This document shows positions 18,499 to 28,160 of a stretch of DNA of 64,000 nucleotides, in pieces; within the stretch, counting starts at the first letter, position 1, and each line of letters begins with the position of its first letter. The translations under genes and the position numbers were made by a program. The stretch lies in contig NZ_PGVH01000002.1 in assembly GCF_004168585.1 (NCBI RefSeq), positions 124,001 through 188,000 of the forward strand. Direction: 5' to 3'. This DNA comes from Shewanella sp. OPT22 (GTDB lineage Bacteria; Pseudomonadota; Gammaproteobacteria; Enterobacterales; Shewanellaceae). A model generated the notes under the pieces. It made no database searches. It saw only the letters and a program-made list of their open reading frames with translations, and was not told the origin of the DNA.

Positions 18499-20064
18499 AT
18501 GACAAGTTTAAACAATTTAGAAATTTCAGGCCTACATTTCATAAACCAGTCTTGGCAAGGTTCCGCTGACGGCTTCTTTAGTATGAATCCGGTCAAAAAT
18601 GAAAAAACAGACTGGCAATTCGCTGAAGCAACGTTCGATGACGTCGAGAATGCAACGAAACTTGCTGCTGAAGCATTTAAAGTTTATCGAAAAAAATCAG
18701 CCTCTGAGCGAGCTCTTTTCTTAGAAACTATTGCAGACGAAATTCAGAATCTCAGTGATAAAATCATCTTTGCTGCCAATATTGAAACGGGTTTACCTGA
18801 AGCCCGTTTACAAGGTGAAACAGGAAGAACTTGCAATCAATTACGTCTATTCGCATCACACTTACGTAACCCTGTCGATTTAAGGTACGTAGATAAAGCT
18901 CTGCCAGAAAGAAGCCCTGTACCAAAACCAGAGAGCAGACTCAGTTATCTGCCTATTGGACCGGTTGCAGTCTTTGGAGCATCAAATTTCCCTCTCGCTT
19001 TTTCTACCGCTGGCGGTGATACTGCTTCGGCTCTCGCTGCTGGCTGCACTGTAATTGTAAAAGGGCACCCTGCTCACCCGGCAACCAGTGAACTTGTTGC
19101 ATGTGCGATCCAGAACGCTATAACAAAAACTGATATGCCCGCTGGTGTTTTCTCATTATTACAAAGTAGTAAACCAGAAGTTGCTACAGCCTTAGTAAGG
19201 GATTGCAAAATAAAAGCTGTCGGCTTTACTGGTTCACTCAATGTCGGTCGCATACTTGCAGATACTTGTGCAGCAAGACCTCAACCCATTCCTTTTTTTG
19301 GTGAGTTAGGTTCTGTTAATCCGCAATTTGTCTTGCCAGAGTTACTCGGTTCATCTGCAGAGGCGCTTTCTATCACACAAGTGCAATCAATGATGATGGG
19401 ACACGGACAGTTTTGTACCAGTCCTGGAGTAGTAATTGCAAAGTCTGGACCTAGCCTAGAAAGATACAAGGCAACGTTGACTGAGGAATTAAAGCAGCAA
19501 GAGTCTAATTCAATGCTGACTTTTGGTATCGCTAAGGCATATCAACGCCAGACTCAAGCTTTTATTGAGAACAGCTCTGTAACGTTAATTGGTAAAGGGC
19601 AAAATCCAGCACAACTCCACCATACACAGCCACTGGCTTTTTCTGTTGATGCTAAGAGCTTTGTTCAGAATGAGAACCTCAGACAAGAAGTCTTTGGTCC
19701 TTGCGTTGTGATTGTAGAATATCAAACCGACGAACAAGCGATAGAAATTGCAGATATTCTTGAAGGTCAGCTCACAGCAAGTATTCATGGAACTGAATCT
19801 GAAGTCACTTCAAATCTAGAGCTCATTGAATCAATAAGCTACAAAGTGGGTAGAATTATCTTCAACCAAATGCCTACTGGTGTTGAAGTTTGCTACTCAA
19901 TGAATCACGGTGGTCCTTATCCTGCGAGTACAGACGTAAAAACAACATCTGTCGGTGTTAGAGCCATGGATAGATTTCAGCGACCGATCTGTTTTCAGAA
20001 TACTCCACTGAACGTTATACCTGCTGATGTAAAAGATTCATATCAACATCTTATCGTGAAATAA
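18499..20064 (+). CDS. Alpha-ketoglutaric semialdehyde dehydrogenase
   Basis: About 521 residues of the aldehyde dehydrogenase superfamily, ending the catabolic operon. The catalytic cysteine lies in GHGQFCTSPG (Cys308 counted from the upstream ATG at 18493) and the glutamate in FFGELGSVNP. The NAD-binding PVAVFGASNFPLAF segment and GFTGS are present. It oxidises 2,5-dioxopentanoate to 2-oxoglutarate, feeding the TCA cycle. The start at 18499 is preferred because AAGGA lies seven bases upstream; 18493 is too close to it. A perfect terminator follows. Confidence 0.92.
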   Translation: MTSLNNLEISGLHFINQSWQGSADGFFSMNPVKNEKTDWQFAEATFDDVENATKLAAEAFKVYRKKSASERALFLETIADEIQNLSDKIIFAANIETGLPEARLQGETGRTCNQLRLFASHLRNPVDLRYVDKALPERSPVPKPESRLSYLPIGPVAVFGASNFPLAFSTAGGDTASALAAGCTVIVKGHPAHPATSELVACAIQNAITKTDMPAGVFSLLQSSKPEVATALVRDCKIKAVGFTGSLNVGRILADTCAARPQPIPFFGELGSVNPQFVLPELLGSSAEALSITQVQSMMMGHGQFCTSPGVVIAKSGPSLERYKATLTEELKQQESNSMLTFGIAKAYQRQTQAFIENSSVTLIGKGQNPAQLHHTQPLAFSVDAKSFVQNENLRQEVFGPCVVIVEYQTDEQAIEIADILEGQLTASIHGTESEVTSNLELIESISYKVGRIIFNQMPTGVEVCYSMNHGGPYPASTDVKTTSVGVRAMDRFQRPICFQNTPLNVIPADVKDSYQHLIVK

Positions 20065-20078
20065 ATCCTTCACATAAA

Positions 20079-20109
20079 TAAAGGGAAATATCGTATTTCC
20101 CTTTATTTA
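20079..20109 (+). terminator. Terminator of the hydroxyproline operon
   Basis: Twelve-bp perfect stem TAAAGGGAAATA (20079-20090) / TATTTCCCTTTA (20094-20105) with a three-base loop, then T/A-rich sequence. The regulator gene downstream therefore likely has its own promoter. Confidence 0.85.
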
Positions 20110-20171
20110 TGCCGCCGTTAGCGGTATCTTGAGTCACAATAATTCAAATAATTTATTTTCAGACGGTAATC

Positions 20172-20843
20172 ATGAGTCAAACAACACCTATCGTCCATAA
20201 AACTCGAACGCAAGTTGTAGTAGAAGTCTTAAGAGAAAAAATCCTTTCAGGCGAAATCGCCGCTGGTGAACCATTAAGGCAAAGCGCATTAGCTGAATCA
20301 CTCAATGTAAGCCGTATCCCTGTTAGAGAAGCTTTACTTCAACTCGAGGCAGAAGGTTTAGTTAAGTTTGAAGCACACAAAGGTGCAACGGCAACAAAAC
20401 TGTCAGTAGAGCAAGTGGCGGAACTTTTTGAGTTAAGATCAATGATAGAAACTGATCTACTCATCAAAGCAATTCCAAACTTATCGACCGAAGATTTTCT
20501 TGAAGCTGAGCAAGTACTAGAGCTTCTAGAATCTGCTTTCAAAAAAGAAAATGCTGTTGCAAGCTGGAGTGAATTGAACACTCAATTTCATACTTGCCTC
20601 TATCAAGCCGCTAATAGACCACATACTCTTGAAGTTGTACAAGGCTTAAATACAAATTGTGACCGTTATATTCGTTTACAACTTCTTCTCGGCGGTGGTA
20701 TACCAAAAGCAGAGCACGAGCATAGAGAACTGCTTAATTATTGCAAAATAGGTAATACGGAAAAAGCTGCCGAACTATTAAAACATCATATTTTGAATGC
20801 TGCCGAAACGATCAAACAATTGGTTGCGCAGCAAGTTAAGTAA
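20172..20843 (+). CDS. GntR family regulator, FCD subfamily
   Basis: 223 residues: an N-terminal winged helix (residues 12-78) with the recognition helix ALAESLNVSRIPVREALLQL, and a C-terminal all-helical FCD ligand/metal domain (about 85-215) with histidines in QFHTCLY and the EHEHRELL segment. It probably represses the hydroxyproline genes through the palindrome at 16422-16433 and releases on a pathway intermediate. Ligand and target are inferred from position. Confidence 0.9.
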   Translation: MSQTTPIVHKTRTQVVVEVLREKILSGEIAAGEPLRQSALAESLNVSRIPVREALLQLEAEGLVKFEAHKGATATKLSVEQVAELFELRSMIETDLLIKAIPNLSTEDFLEAEQVLELLESAFKKENAVASWSELNTQFHTCLYQAANRPHTLEVVQGLNTNCDRYIRLQLLLGGGIPKAEHEHRELLNYCKIGNTEKAAELLKHHILNAAETIKQLVAQQVK

Positions 20844-20882
20844 TATCTCTTTGATTAAGAGTTATAAAGTAGAGAAAATATT

Positions 20883-21950
20883 ATGCAAAATGCAGTGATC
20901 ACAGGCTGGGGTAAATGCGTACCACCTGCGACATTATCAAATCATGATTTAGCAACGTTCATTGAAACATCTGACGAGTGGATATACAGTCGAACAGGAA
21001 TTAAACAAAGGCATGTAAGCCATGTAAATACTTCTGAGCTTGCATCAGTTGCCGCTAAAAAAGCCTTAGCCGCTGCAGGCATAGAAGGCTCAGATGTGGA
21101 TATGATTATACTTGCAACTGCAAGTCCGGATACGCTTATTCCCAATATCGCAGCGACAGTCCAAGCTAATATTGGTGCAACTTGTGCCGCTTTCGATATA
21201 AATGCTGCATGTAGCGGCTTCCTTTATGGTTTAGGCTTAGCTAACGCTCAAATACAAAGTGGCCAATGTAAACGTGTCCTGGTGATCGGTGCAGAGCGTT
21301 TGACCTTCTATCTAGATTGGTCACGTCGTGATACTGCAGTGCTTTTCGGTGATGGCGCTGGGGCTATGGTTGTTGAAGCCACAGATAAAGCTGAAGGGAT
21401 TTTAGGCTATGAGCTTAATAATGATCCGGATGCGAGAGAAATTTTAAAGACTGGCTTTGGTACGGCAATGGATCGTTTTGATGCCGCATCTTTAGATTTT
21501 TATTTGCAATTTGATGGTCAAGAGATCTTCAAACGTGCAATTAATGGAATGAAAAACTTAAGTGCGAAAGTACTGGAAAAGTGCAAAATGGAAAAAGACG
21601 ATGTCAGCCTTGTCATTCCTCATCAAGCTAATGAGCGTATCATCGACACTTTAGTTGCTAAGATGCGAATTCCAAAAGAAAAAGCTTTTGTTAATATCGA
21701 GAATTACGGTAACACTTCAGCTGCAACAATTCCAATTGCTTACTGTGACGCTCTAGAAAAAGGGTTAATTCAACCTGGACAAAACATTTTATCTTGCGCA
21801 TTTGGTGCTGGGTTAACTTCAGCAGCTTTACTTATGAAATGGGGTGACCGAGTGACGCCAATTAATGAGTCAGATGCTGAATTGCCACCAACAGATAAAA
21901 CAGGCATTGAGTTAGTTAAAAGAGCTGCAGACTACTTTTGTAGCAAGTAA
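20883..21950 (+). CDS. Beta-ketoacyl-ACP synthase III family protein
   Basis: 355 residues of the FabH thiolase fold with the full triad: Cys110 (NAACSGF), His247 (IPHQAN) and Asn277 (ENYGNTSAA). It condenses an acyl-CoA with malonyl-ACP or performs a related Claisen condensation. It is about 30 residues longer than housekeeping FabH, with a C-terminal extension after LLMKWGDR, so it is likely a second FabH-like paralogue rather than the fatty-acid-cluster copy. It follows the GntR gene by 39 bases and may be co-transcribed; no metabolic link with hydroxyproline is obvious. Confidence 0.88.
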   Translation: MQNAVITGWGKCVPPATLSNHDLATFIETSDEWIYSRTGIKQRHVSHVNTSELASVAAKKALAAAGIEGSDVDMIILATASPDTLIPNIAATVQANIGATCAAFDINAACSGFLYGLGLANAQIQSGQCKRVLVIGAERLTFYLDWSRRDTAVLFGDGAGAMVVEATDKAEGILGYELNNDPDAREILKTGFGTAMDRFDAASLDFYLQFDGQEIFKRAINGMKNLSAKVLEKCKMEKDDVSLVIPHQANERIIDTLVAKMRIPKEKAFVNIENYGNTSAATIPIAYCDALEKGLIQPGQNILSCAFGAGLTSAALLMKWGDRVTPINESDAELPPTDKTGIELVKRAADYFCSK

Positions 21951-21972
21951 GTTGTAAAAACAAAACCTATTG

Positions 21973-22005
21973 AATGGTAAAAGTATTAAAGAAGCTTTTA
22001 CCATT
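21973..22005 (+). terminator. Hairpin after the KAS-III gene
   Basis: Inverted repeat AATGGTAAAAG (21973-21983) / CTTTTACCATT (21995-22005) followed by an A/T-rich stretch. Probable terminator. Confidence 0.6.
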
Positions 22006-22038
22006 TAAAAGACTTTTTAACCACAGAACTTCAAAAAC

Positions 22039-22068
22039 AAAAAAGCCGCTCAAAGAGCAGCTTTTTTT
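22039..22068 (-). terminator. Terminator of the cold-shock gene
   Basis: AAGCCGCTC/GAGCAGCTT stem with one mismatch, flanked by an A run on one side and a T run on the other. It can terminate on both strands, chiefly cspA on the minus strand. Confidence 0.75.
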
Positions 22069-22098
22069 ATATTCTTTTAGCTAGAAGGTAACTGGCGA

Positions 22099-22308
22099 TT
22101 AACCGATTACTTGAACTTCTTCAGCTTGTGGGCCTTTTTGACCTTGAGTAACAGTGAAAGACACTTTTTGGCCTTCATCTAAAGTTTTGAAACCTTCAGA
22201 TTGGATAGCACGGAAGTGTACAAATACATCTGGACCTGATTCTTGCTCAATAAATCCGAAACCTTTATCAGAGTTGAACCATTTAACGGTACCAGTTTGC
22301 TTAGACAT
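22099..22308 (-). CDS. CspA-family cold-shock protein
   Basis: 69 residues, a single OB-fold cold-shock domain. The two RNA-binding motifs are intact: [12 protein letters not shown] (RNP1) and VFVHFRAI (RNP2). These proteins bind single-stranded RNA/DNA and act as RNA chaperones. An AGGATATACAAC-type ribosome site precedes the ATG. The upstream gap is unusually long, consistent with the long structured leaders that time cold induction in this family. Confidence 0.95.
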   Translation of the reverse strand: MSKQTGTVKWFNSDKGFGFIEQESGPDVFVHFRAIQSEGFKTLDEGQKVSFTVTQGQKGPQAEEVQVIG

Positions 22309-22609
22309 GTTGTATATCCTGTAAATTTAAATTTTAAAGCCTTAACGGCGGTGGAGCTGAAAATGCCGGTATTACTTATTATGTTTACAGGACGAACTTT
22401 GTCGAAGTGAATACATAAATAGAAGCCCAACTTTCAAGCTGAGTAGACTATAAAGCATTTTAGCTATAAGTCAACTTGCGTAAGTAATTACCATAAATAA
22501 TTCATAAAATCAGTAACCAAGAGAATATCACAGTGAAATTTTGATGTTTATCTGTGCATGAAAACTGAACATTTGCTGACCACTGTGATTTAATCTTTCG
22601 ACTCGATAC
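22309..22609 (-). promoter_or_regulatory. Upstream leader and promoter region of the cold-shock gene
   Basis: About 300 bases without a gene lie between the cold-shock start and the end of rlmA. The part nearest the start is AT-rich and can hold a long 5' untranslated leader, as in cspA of E. coli. I do not identify a specific cold box or promoter. Confidence 0.4.
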
Positions 22610-23416
22610 TTATATTTTCTTAAAAATTTGGATCTTAAAGTCGAGCTCACACTCTAACCCTGAATCAGACAGTTCGTTTTTTTGGGTTTTGGTTAATTTC
22701 CAAGCGTAAGGCGTCATATTTAAAAAGTTTTCAATATCTCTAGATCCAGACAGCGACATTGCCGTTTCTAGCCTTTCCGTATGAATACGTTCAAAGCCCT
22801 TAATGATACTATCTGATTCATCATGTTCTTCTGGGCTTTGATAAATCAATGTTTTTAAAAACCAGTGATGTCTTGGTCCAGGTGATACAGTTAAAAGCAG
22901 ACCATTTTCATTTACTACTCGGCTCAACTCTTCAGGAGCTGATGGAGCATAAATTCTAAGCACTGCATCAAAATTTGAGGATGCAAACGGCAAATCAAAA
23001 GCGCTCGCAACACAAAATTCCAATGATTTATTTCTCTTAGAAGCTAATCGAATCGCCGTTTTAGAAATATCTAAGCCATTAATGCGCATGTCTGGGCATG
23101 CTTGAGATAATCGACCCGTGTAGTAACCTTCCCCACAACCTAAGTCGAGTAACGTTGGAGACTCTGATTTCAAGTATTGAATAAACAGTTCATTTACTCG
23201 ATCACTCAAATGTTGATAATGACCTGCTTCAAGAAACTCCCTTCTTGCTTGCATCATTAACTTGTTATCACCAGGGTCTTTCGAGCTTTTCTTCTGAACT
23301 GGCAATAAATTCACATAGCCTTCTTTGGCCTTATCAAAACAATGATTGTTTTCACAACGCCAAGTGCGCCCCTCTAATTGAAGTAAATTAGAGCAAAGAG
23401 GACAAATATAAGACAT
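22610..23416 (-). CDS. rlmA: 23S rRNA (guanine-N1)-methyltransferase RlmA
   Basis: 268 residues from the ATG at 23416; a TTG two codons earlier is unlikely. The N-terminal zinc ribbon (YICPLC and WRCENNHCFD) is followed by the family stretch AKEGYVNLLPVQ and the SAM-binding motif LDLGCGEGYYTG. RlmA methylates G745 in helix 35 of 23S rRNA in gammaproteobacteria (the TlrB homologue modifies G748). Confidence 0.9.
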   Translation of the reverse strand: MSYICPLCSNLLQLEGRTWRCENNHCFDKAKEGYVNLLPVQKKSSKDPGDNKLMMQARREFLEAGHYQHLSDRVNELFIQYLKSESPTLLDLGCGEGYYTGRLSQACPDMRINGLDISKTAIRLASKRNKSLEFCVASAFDLPFASSNFDAVLRIYAPSAPEELSRVVNENGLLLTVSPGPRHHWFLKTLIYQSPEEHDESDSIIKGFERIHTERLETAMSLSGSRDIENFLNMTPYAWKLTKTQKNELSDSGLECELDFKIQIFKKI

Positions 23417-23537
23417 AAACAAACCAGATAGAAAAATGAACGCTGGATTGTATCAAAAGATAGGGATTAGTGGGAATTACCCCTGCGATACAATGAGTAA
23501 ATATCACAGGAGTAATGTTGGGAGCTTAATATAGAGC

Positions 23538-25433
23538 TTATTCTTCCAAAGTACTTAAATCACCTTCATCTTGTCCTAAAGCTCTGGCTTTTAAAACACG
23601 ACGCATGATTTTTCCTGAACGAGTTTTTGGTAATCCCTCTACAAATTGCACATCCTCTGGCGTAGCAATTTTACCCATTTCAGCACCGACATGTTCTTTT
23701 AGCTCTTGCACAAGATTTTTATCCGCAACAACGCCATCTTTTAGTACAACATAAGTGTGGATGGCATTACCTTTCAATTCATGCGGTAAACCTACTGCTG
23801 CGGCTTCAGTCACAACTGGATGGCTAACCAATGCATGCTCGATTTCAGCTGTTCCTAGACGATAACCACTGACTTTAAGCACTTCATCAATACGGCCAAT
23901 AACCCAAATGTCGCCATCTTCATCTTTTTTGGCGCTATCACCAGCTAAGTAACGCCATTCACCGTCAACTTGTGACCAATATAAATCTTTATAACGCTGT
24001 TCATCTTTAAATACCGTTCTAGCCATACCTGGCCAAGGATTTTTAATAATGAGTTTACCTTCTTCATTAGCACCAACTTCAACGCCCTCATCATTTACAA
24101 TCGAGATCTCATTACCAAAAAATGGTTTTGTTGCCGAACCAGGCTTCAGAGGTGTAATGGGCAGCGGGCAAATCATAAAGCCACCTGTTTCTGTTTGCCA
24201 CCATGTATCAATGATTGGGCATTTATCATTACCAATAACATGGTGATACCATTTCCATGCTTTCGGATTAATCGGCTCCCCTACACTGCCGAGCAAACGT
24301 AAGCTTGATAAATCGTGCTTCTTCGGCCAACGTTCACCGAAACGCATTAGTCCACGAATTGCGGTTGGTGAAGTATAAAGAATGTTGATGCCGTAATTCT
24401 CAATGATCTGCCACCAGCGATTTGGGTATGGATAGTTAGGTGCACCGTCGTAGAGCATGATCGTTGCGCCATTAATCAATGGCCCATAAACAATATAACT
24501 GTGACCAGTGATCCAACCGGGATCAGCTGCACACCACCAGCGATCTTGCGGCTTTATGTCAAATGCCATTCTATGGGTTGTTGAGGTATAAACCGCATAA
24601 CCGCCATGTGTATGAACCATACCTTTTGGCGAACCTGTTGTACCTGATGTGTACAGAATGAATAATGGGTCTTCCGCATTCGTCTGCTCGGTCTCACATT
24701 TAGAGCCCGCAATAGGCAATGCTTTTAAATCATGCAACCAAAAATCACGCGAAGGCTCCATTTCAACATCAAGCTCATTATTCTTAACGCAAATACAAAC
24801 TTCGATGCTTGGAGAGCGTTTCATCGCATCATTAGCAATCGCTTTCAGATTAATCTTCTTACCACGGCGTGAGCCACCGTCTGCAGTAATCAATACTCGG
24901 CTGTGAGCATCATCAATTCGAGAGGCAAGAGCGTCAGTACTAAAACCGCCATAGACAACTGAGTGAACAGCACCTATTTTGGCACAAGCTAACATAGCAA
25001 ATACCAGCTCTGGAATTTGTGGCATATAGATAGTAACCACATCTCCCTTTTCAACGCCCATACTTTTTAAAACGTTAGCAAATTGGCACACTTCACGGTT
25101 TAAACCATTATAAGAGAAGTTACGTTTTTCACCGTTCTCGCCTTCCCAGATGATCGCCATTTTATTACGATTCGCATTATCAAGATGGCGATCTACTGCG
25201 TTATGTACAATATTGATCTCACCACCATCGAACCATTTGTACATGGGTGCATTAGACTCATCTAATACTGAATCCCACCTTTTAAACCAAGATAAGCTTT
25301 CAGCTTGCTCAGCCCAAAATGCTTCGCGATTTTCAATTGAATATTGATAGAGTTTGTCGTATTCAGGTACGTTGGCTTGCTCAGTTACTTCTGAACTCGG
25401 ATAAAAGATGTCGCTTTGCTCAAACTGGGTCAT
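23538..25433 (-). CDS. acs: Acetyl-CoA synthetase
   Basis: About 631 residues of the AMP-forming acyl-CoA synthetase family. P-loop-like YTSGTTGSPKGMVHTHGG, the WWQTETGG core, and the C-terminal acetylation site PKTRSGKIMRR (the lysine regulated by Pat/CobB) are present. It activates acetate to acetyl-CoA through acetyl-AMP. The start at 25433 has GGAG six bases upstream; an ATG four codons earlier overlaps that site. It lies beside an acetate-type symporter locus. A 12-bp inverted repeat sits upstream of the start. Confidence 0.95.
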   Translation of the reverse strand: MTQFEQSDIFYPSSEVTEQANVPEYDKLYQYSIENREAFWAEQAESLSWFKRWDSVLDESNAPMYKWFDGGEINIVHNAVDRHLDNANRNKMAIIWEGENGEKRNFSYNGLNREVCQFANVLKSMGVEKGDVVTIYMPQIPELVFAMLACAKIGAVHSVVYGGFSTDALASRIDDAHSRVLITADGGSRRGKKINLKAIANDAMKRSPSIEVCICVKNNELDVEMEPSRDFWLHDLKALPIAGSKCETEQTNAEDPLFILYTSGTTGSPKGMVHTHGGYAVYTSTTHRMAFDIKPQDRWWCAADPGWITGHSYIVYGPLINGATIMLYDGAPNYPYPNRWWQIIENYGINILYTSPTAIRGLMRFGERWPKKHDLSSLRLLGSVGEPINPKAWKWYHHVIGNDKCPIIDTWWQTETGGFMICPLPITPLKPGSATKPFFGNEISIVNDEGVEVGANEEGKLIIKNPWPGMARTVFKDEQRYKDLYWSQVDGEWRYLAGDSAKKDEDGDIWVIGRIDEVLKVSGYRLGTAEIEHALVSHPVVTEAAAVGLPHELKGNAIHTYVVLKDGVVADKNLVQELKEHVGAEMGKIATPEDVQFVEGLPKTRSGKIMRRVLKARALGQDEGDLSTLEE

Positions 25434-25470
25434 TTCCTTCTCCATAGATATGTAATCTAACTTCCTAGGA

Positions 25471-25517
25471 TTCGTCCCAAATTAATTTTCTAACCTATGA
25501 AATCGATTTGGGACGAA
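25471..25517. promoter_or_regulatory. Twelve-bp inverted repeat upstream of acs
   Basis: TTCGTCCCAAAT (25471-25482) and ATTTGGGACGAA (25506-25517) are perfect inverted copies 23 bases apart, 38-84 bases before the acs start. Either two half-sites of an operator or a stem-loop in the acs leader. Location makes regulation of acs the natural reading. Confidence 0.55.
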
Positions 25518-25590
25518 CGCTTTTAATGAAGAAAATAAAGATGTTTAAAAGTCTACGCCATTAGACATAAGTCTAAGTAAACAGTGAAAG

Positions 25591-26280
25591 CTACAGCTGA
25601 ATGGCTTTCAGCGTTGTTTTTAGTCCTTGATGATTTTTGTTGAGCATGGCTAAAAATAACTCTGCTGTGGCTACGGCATCGTTTAATGCATTATGTTCAT
25701 GGTGCGGAGGGAGTTCGAATTCTTCTCTAAGGTTAATCAAACGCAATCGAGATGGGTCATAGGCTGTATCACTTAAATCAAACCGATGTTTAGCCATCAT
25801 TAACGTATCAACAACTGGAAAAACTGGTGCCATGCCATACAACTGCAAACACGCTTCTTTTAAGAAATTAACTTCTATGTTTGCAAAATGTACCAACATC
25901 ACGTTGCCGGCAAGATCATTTAACAATTGTGCAACAACAGACTCTAACAAATCGCCCGAGGCTTGTTCTGAGTCCATAATACTGTGAATTTGCACGTTTT
26001 CCCTTTCGAGTTCGACTTGAGTATTCACTATGTAATGTCGACTATTTGCTAATGAAACAATACCTTTAGTTACGCTTGAATACCCTATTGATAGAATTTT
26101 ATCTTTGAGAGGGTTTAACCCTGTAGTTTCAAAGTCGAGGGTTAGCAGTTCAAGTTTATTTATAGCATCTTCGGGGTCAGGAAAAGGCGTGTTTAAAAAC
26201 GAACGTAAAGGCTCAGGAGGCATTTTTTTTAATAACTTTTCCCGTTTAGCATTTAGACCAAACCACTTATCAAAAAGCAT
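25591..26280 (-). CDS. DnaQ-like 3'-5' exonuclease
   Basis: 229 residues from the ATG at 26280, which has a perfect GGAGG six bases upstream. DEDDh exonuclease motifs: LDFETTG (Exo I), VHFANIEVNFL (Exo II, with Glu where Asp is usual) and HNALNDAVATAEL (Exo III, with His and Asp). Homologues sit between acs and the CBS/DUF294 gene in many Vibrio/Shewanella-type genomes; why an exonuclease travels with acetate genes is unknown. Probably co-transcribed with the upstream gene. Confidence 0.85.
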   Translation of the reverse strand: MLFDKWFGLNAKREKLLKKMPPEPLRSFLNTPFPDPEDAINKLELLTLDFETTGLNPLKDKILSIGYSSVTKGIVSLANSRHYIVNTQVELERENVQIHSIMDSEQASGDLLESVVAQLLNDLAGNVMLVHFANIEVNFLKEACLQLYGMAPVFPVVDTLMMAKHRFDLSDTAYDPSRLRLINLREEFELPPHHEHNALNDAVATAELFLAMLNKNHQGLKTTLKAIQL

Positions 26281-26306
26281 AGTAACCTCCGACAATAAAA
26301 TGGGTT

Positions 26307-28160
26307 TTATCCATAGGTAGTTTGCCTAATATTTTGCATATCTTTAATTACGGAAAAACTGTCTTTAAGATGCTCCCGATCAAGGCTCGATAGCGATTTG
26401 GGGGCTAAAAAGTTATTCGCATCACTACCATCAATCATTTGCTTCGCCTGATGTTCAACTTTCAACATAGTTAAAAACTCAAAAGCTGATATCAAACTGA
26501 CGGCTGCATCCTTACTTAATGATGGTGTACCTGATGCCAACTTTAATCGCTCTAAAGTATTCACTTCTTTTATCCCTTCAGACAAAGCATAAATTCGAGC
26601 CAGATCAGTGATTGGTGCGATACCGTTGTGTTTCAGGTCAAGAGTATTTTTATGTTTATCATTGGCGGTTAAAACAAAATTTCTAAAGAAACCGAGCGGC
26701 GGTTTGAGTTTAATAGCATTGGCAGAAAGGTGAGCTAAAAACAGAGTATTTGCCTTCGTTTTAACAAGTAGAGTTTCTCGAACCTGTTCCAGCAAATCTG
26801 AAGGACCGTAGACAGTCTTAAGATCAAAGAAGATGCTGCTATGCATTAGTGCTAGAGGTTCAGGTTGATCAATCCAATTGTCAAAGTAGCTATGCCATAC
26901 TGATTGTTTTTGTCGCCATTTGTCTGTTGTCGCCATGACGTTACCTGGGCAATAGACATATCCACATAGGTTTAATCCATCACAAACAAATTTGGCAAGC
27001 GAACGAAACCAAGCTTCATGCTCAGGTTGTACAGAATCATCAATGATAATGCCATTATCTTGATCGGAATGAACCGTTTGCTCTTGCCGAGCTTGAGAGC
27101 CAGCACTTACCCAAGCAAATGGTACAGGTTCAACACCAAGCTCATCTTTAGCCATCAAAATGAGCCTGTGAGTAAATGAGTTCGTAATAGCACTGATACT
27201 CTTACCAATATTCGCTGCAGTAGTCCCAAGTTTGACCATACTGATCTGCAATTTAGGTAATAATTTTGAAATTTCTACCAGCTCGTCAACCGTTTGTGCT
27301 TTACGAATCATTGAAGACATATTCACGGTATTTAAGTCTTCCTGCTTCATCAAATCCGTAATGGTTACCATACCATCGAGCACACCATTTCGGCTCACAG
27401 GTAAATGATGCACTCCGGCCGTCGACATTCTAATGAGCGCATCATAAGCATAGGTATTTACATCGATCATCTTCACGTCTTCTGTCATAATTTCAGAAAC
27501 GGGTGATGACAGTGGTAGCCCTTCTGCAATACATCTACGGCGAAAATCTTTGTCAGTGACAATTCCAGCAAGTTTGTCGTCATTTACCACCAGCAAACAA
27601 GAAAAATTCTGTACTGTCATCTTCTGTGCTGCTGATTGAATTGTTTCATTTTCATCAATGGTTACTGCCGGACTGCTATAAAAATCACTGATGGCAGTAT
27701 TCATCAACGATGAAGACACAATAGCCTTCTCATTAAGTTGAGATGCCTTATGAGTTAAACGCTGGGTCGCTGAACTAGCAATAAATTCGTAAACATACGA
27801 TTGACTTTGAGTTACTTGCTTGATTTTTTCGAAATCTATGGCGTAAATCAAACTGTCTTCGGTAGCCGTCACCACATACTTGCTATCACTGTTTTCTGAA
27901 AAAAGTGAACACCAATCGCCTTCAGCATATTTATCAACCAGTTCTTTACTGCCCTGCCCAGCTTTAAAAGAATTCAAAGCGCCTTTGCGAACAATATACA
28001 AGCTCGGGCTATTAACCCCTTCAGGTGGCAAGCACTCATCATGACGCAAATAACAAATATTAATACTTTTAACGAGCGAGGTGATGATCTCTTCAGGTAA
28101 ACCTTCAAATGGCACAATAGCTTTTAAAAAATCTTTGATATCCGTTAACTCTGTACTCAT
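26307..28160 (-). CDS. cNMP-binding / CBS / DUF294 nucleotidyltransferase-like protein
   Basis: 617 residues with four parts: a cyclic-nucleotide-binding-like domain (about 1-130), a CBS pair (about 150-275), a DUF294 nucleotidyltransferase-like domain (about 290-440, with GSQARQEQTVHSDQDNG resembling the GS...DxD site of GlnD/GlnE-type enzymes), and a helical DUF294 C-terminal domain. It is divergent from the DUF4212/symporter pair and probably a signalling regulator of acetate uptake; its exact activity is not established. Confidence 0.88.
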   Translation of the reverse strand: MSTELTDIKDFLKAIVPFEGLPEEIITSLVKSINICYLRHDECLPPEGVNSPSLYIVRKGALNSFKAGQGSKELVDKYAEGDWCSLFSENSDSKYVVTATEDSLIYAIDFEKIKQVTQSQSYVYEFIASSATQRLTHKASQLNEKAIVSSSLMNTAISDFYSSPAVTIDENETIQSAAQKMTVQNFSCLLVVNDDKLAGIVTDKDFRRRCIAEGLPLSSPVSEIMTEDVKMIDVNTYAYDALIRMSTAGVHHLPVSRNGVLDGMVTITDLMKQEDLNTVNMSSMIRKAQTVDELVEISKLLPKLQISMVKLGTTAANIGKSISAITNSFTHRLILMAKDELGVEPVPFAWVSAGSQARQEQTVHSDQDNGIIIDDSVQPEHEAWFRSLAKFVCDGLNLCGYVYCPGNVMATTDKWRQKQSVWHSYFDNWIDQPEPLALMHSSIFFDLKTVYGPSDLLEQVRETLLVKTKANTLFLAHLSANAIKLKPPLGFFRNFVLTANDKHKNTLDLKHNGIAPITDLARIYALSEGIKEVNTLERLKLASGTPSLSKDAAVSLISAFEFLTMLKVEHQAKQMIDGSDANNFLAPKSLSSLDREHLKDSFSVIKDMQNIRQTTYG

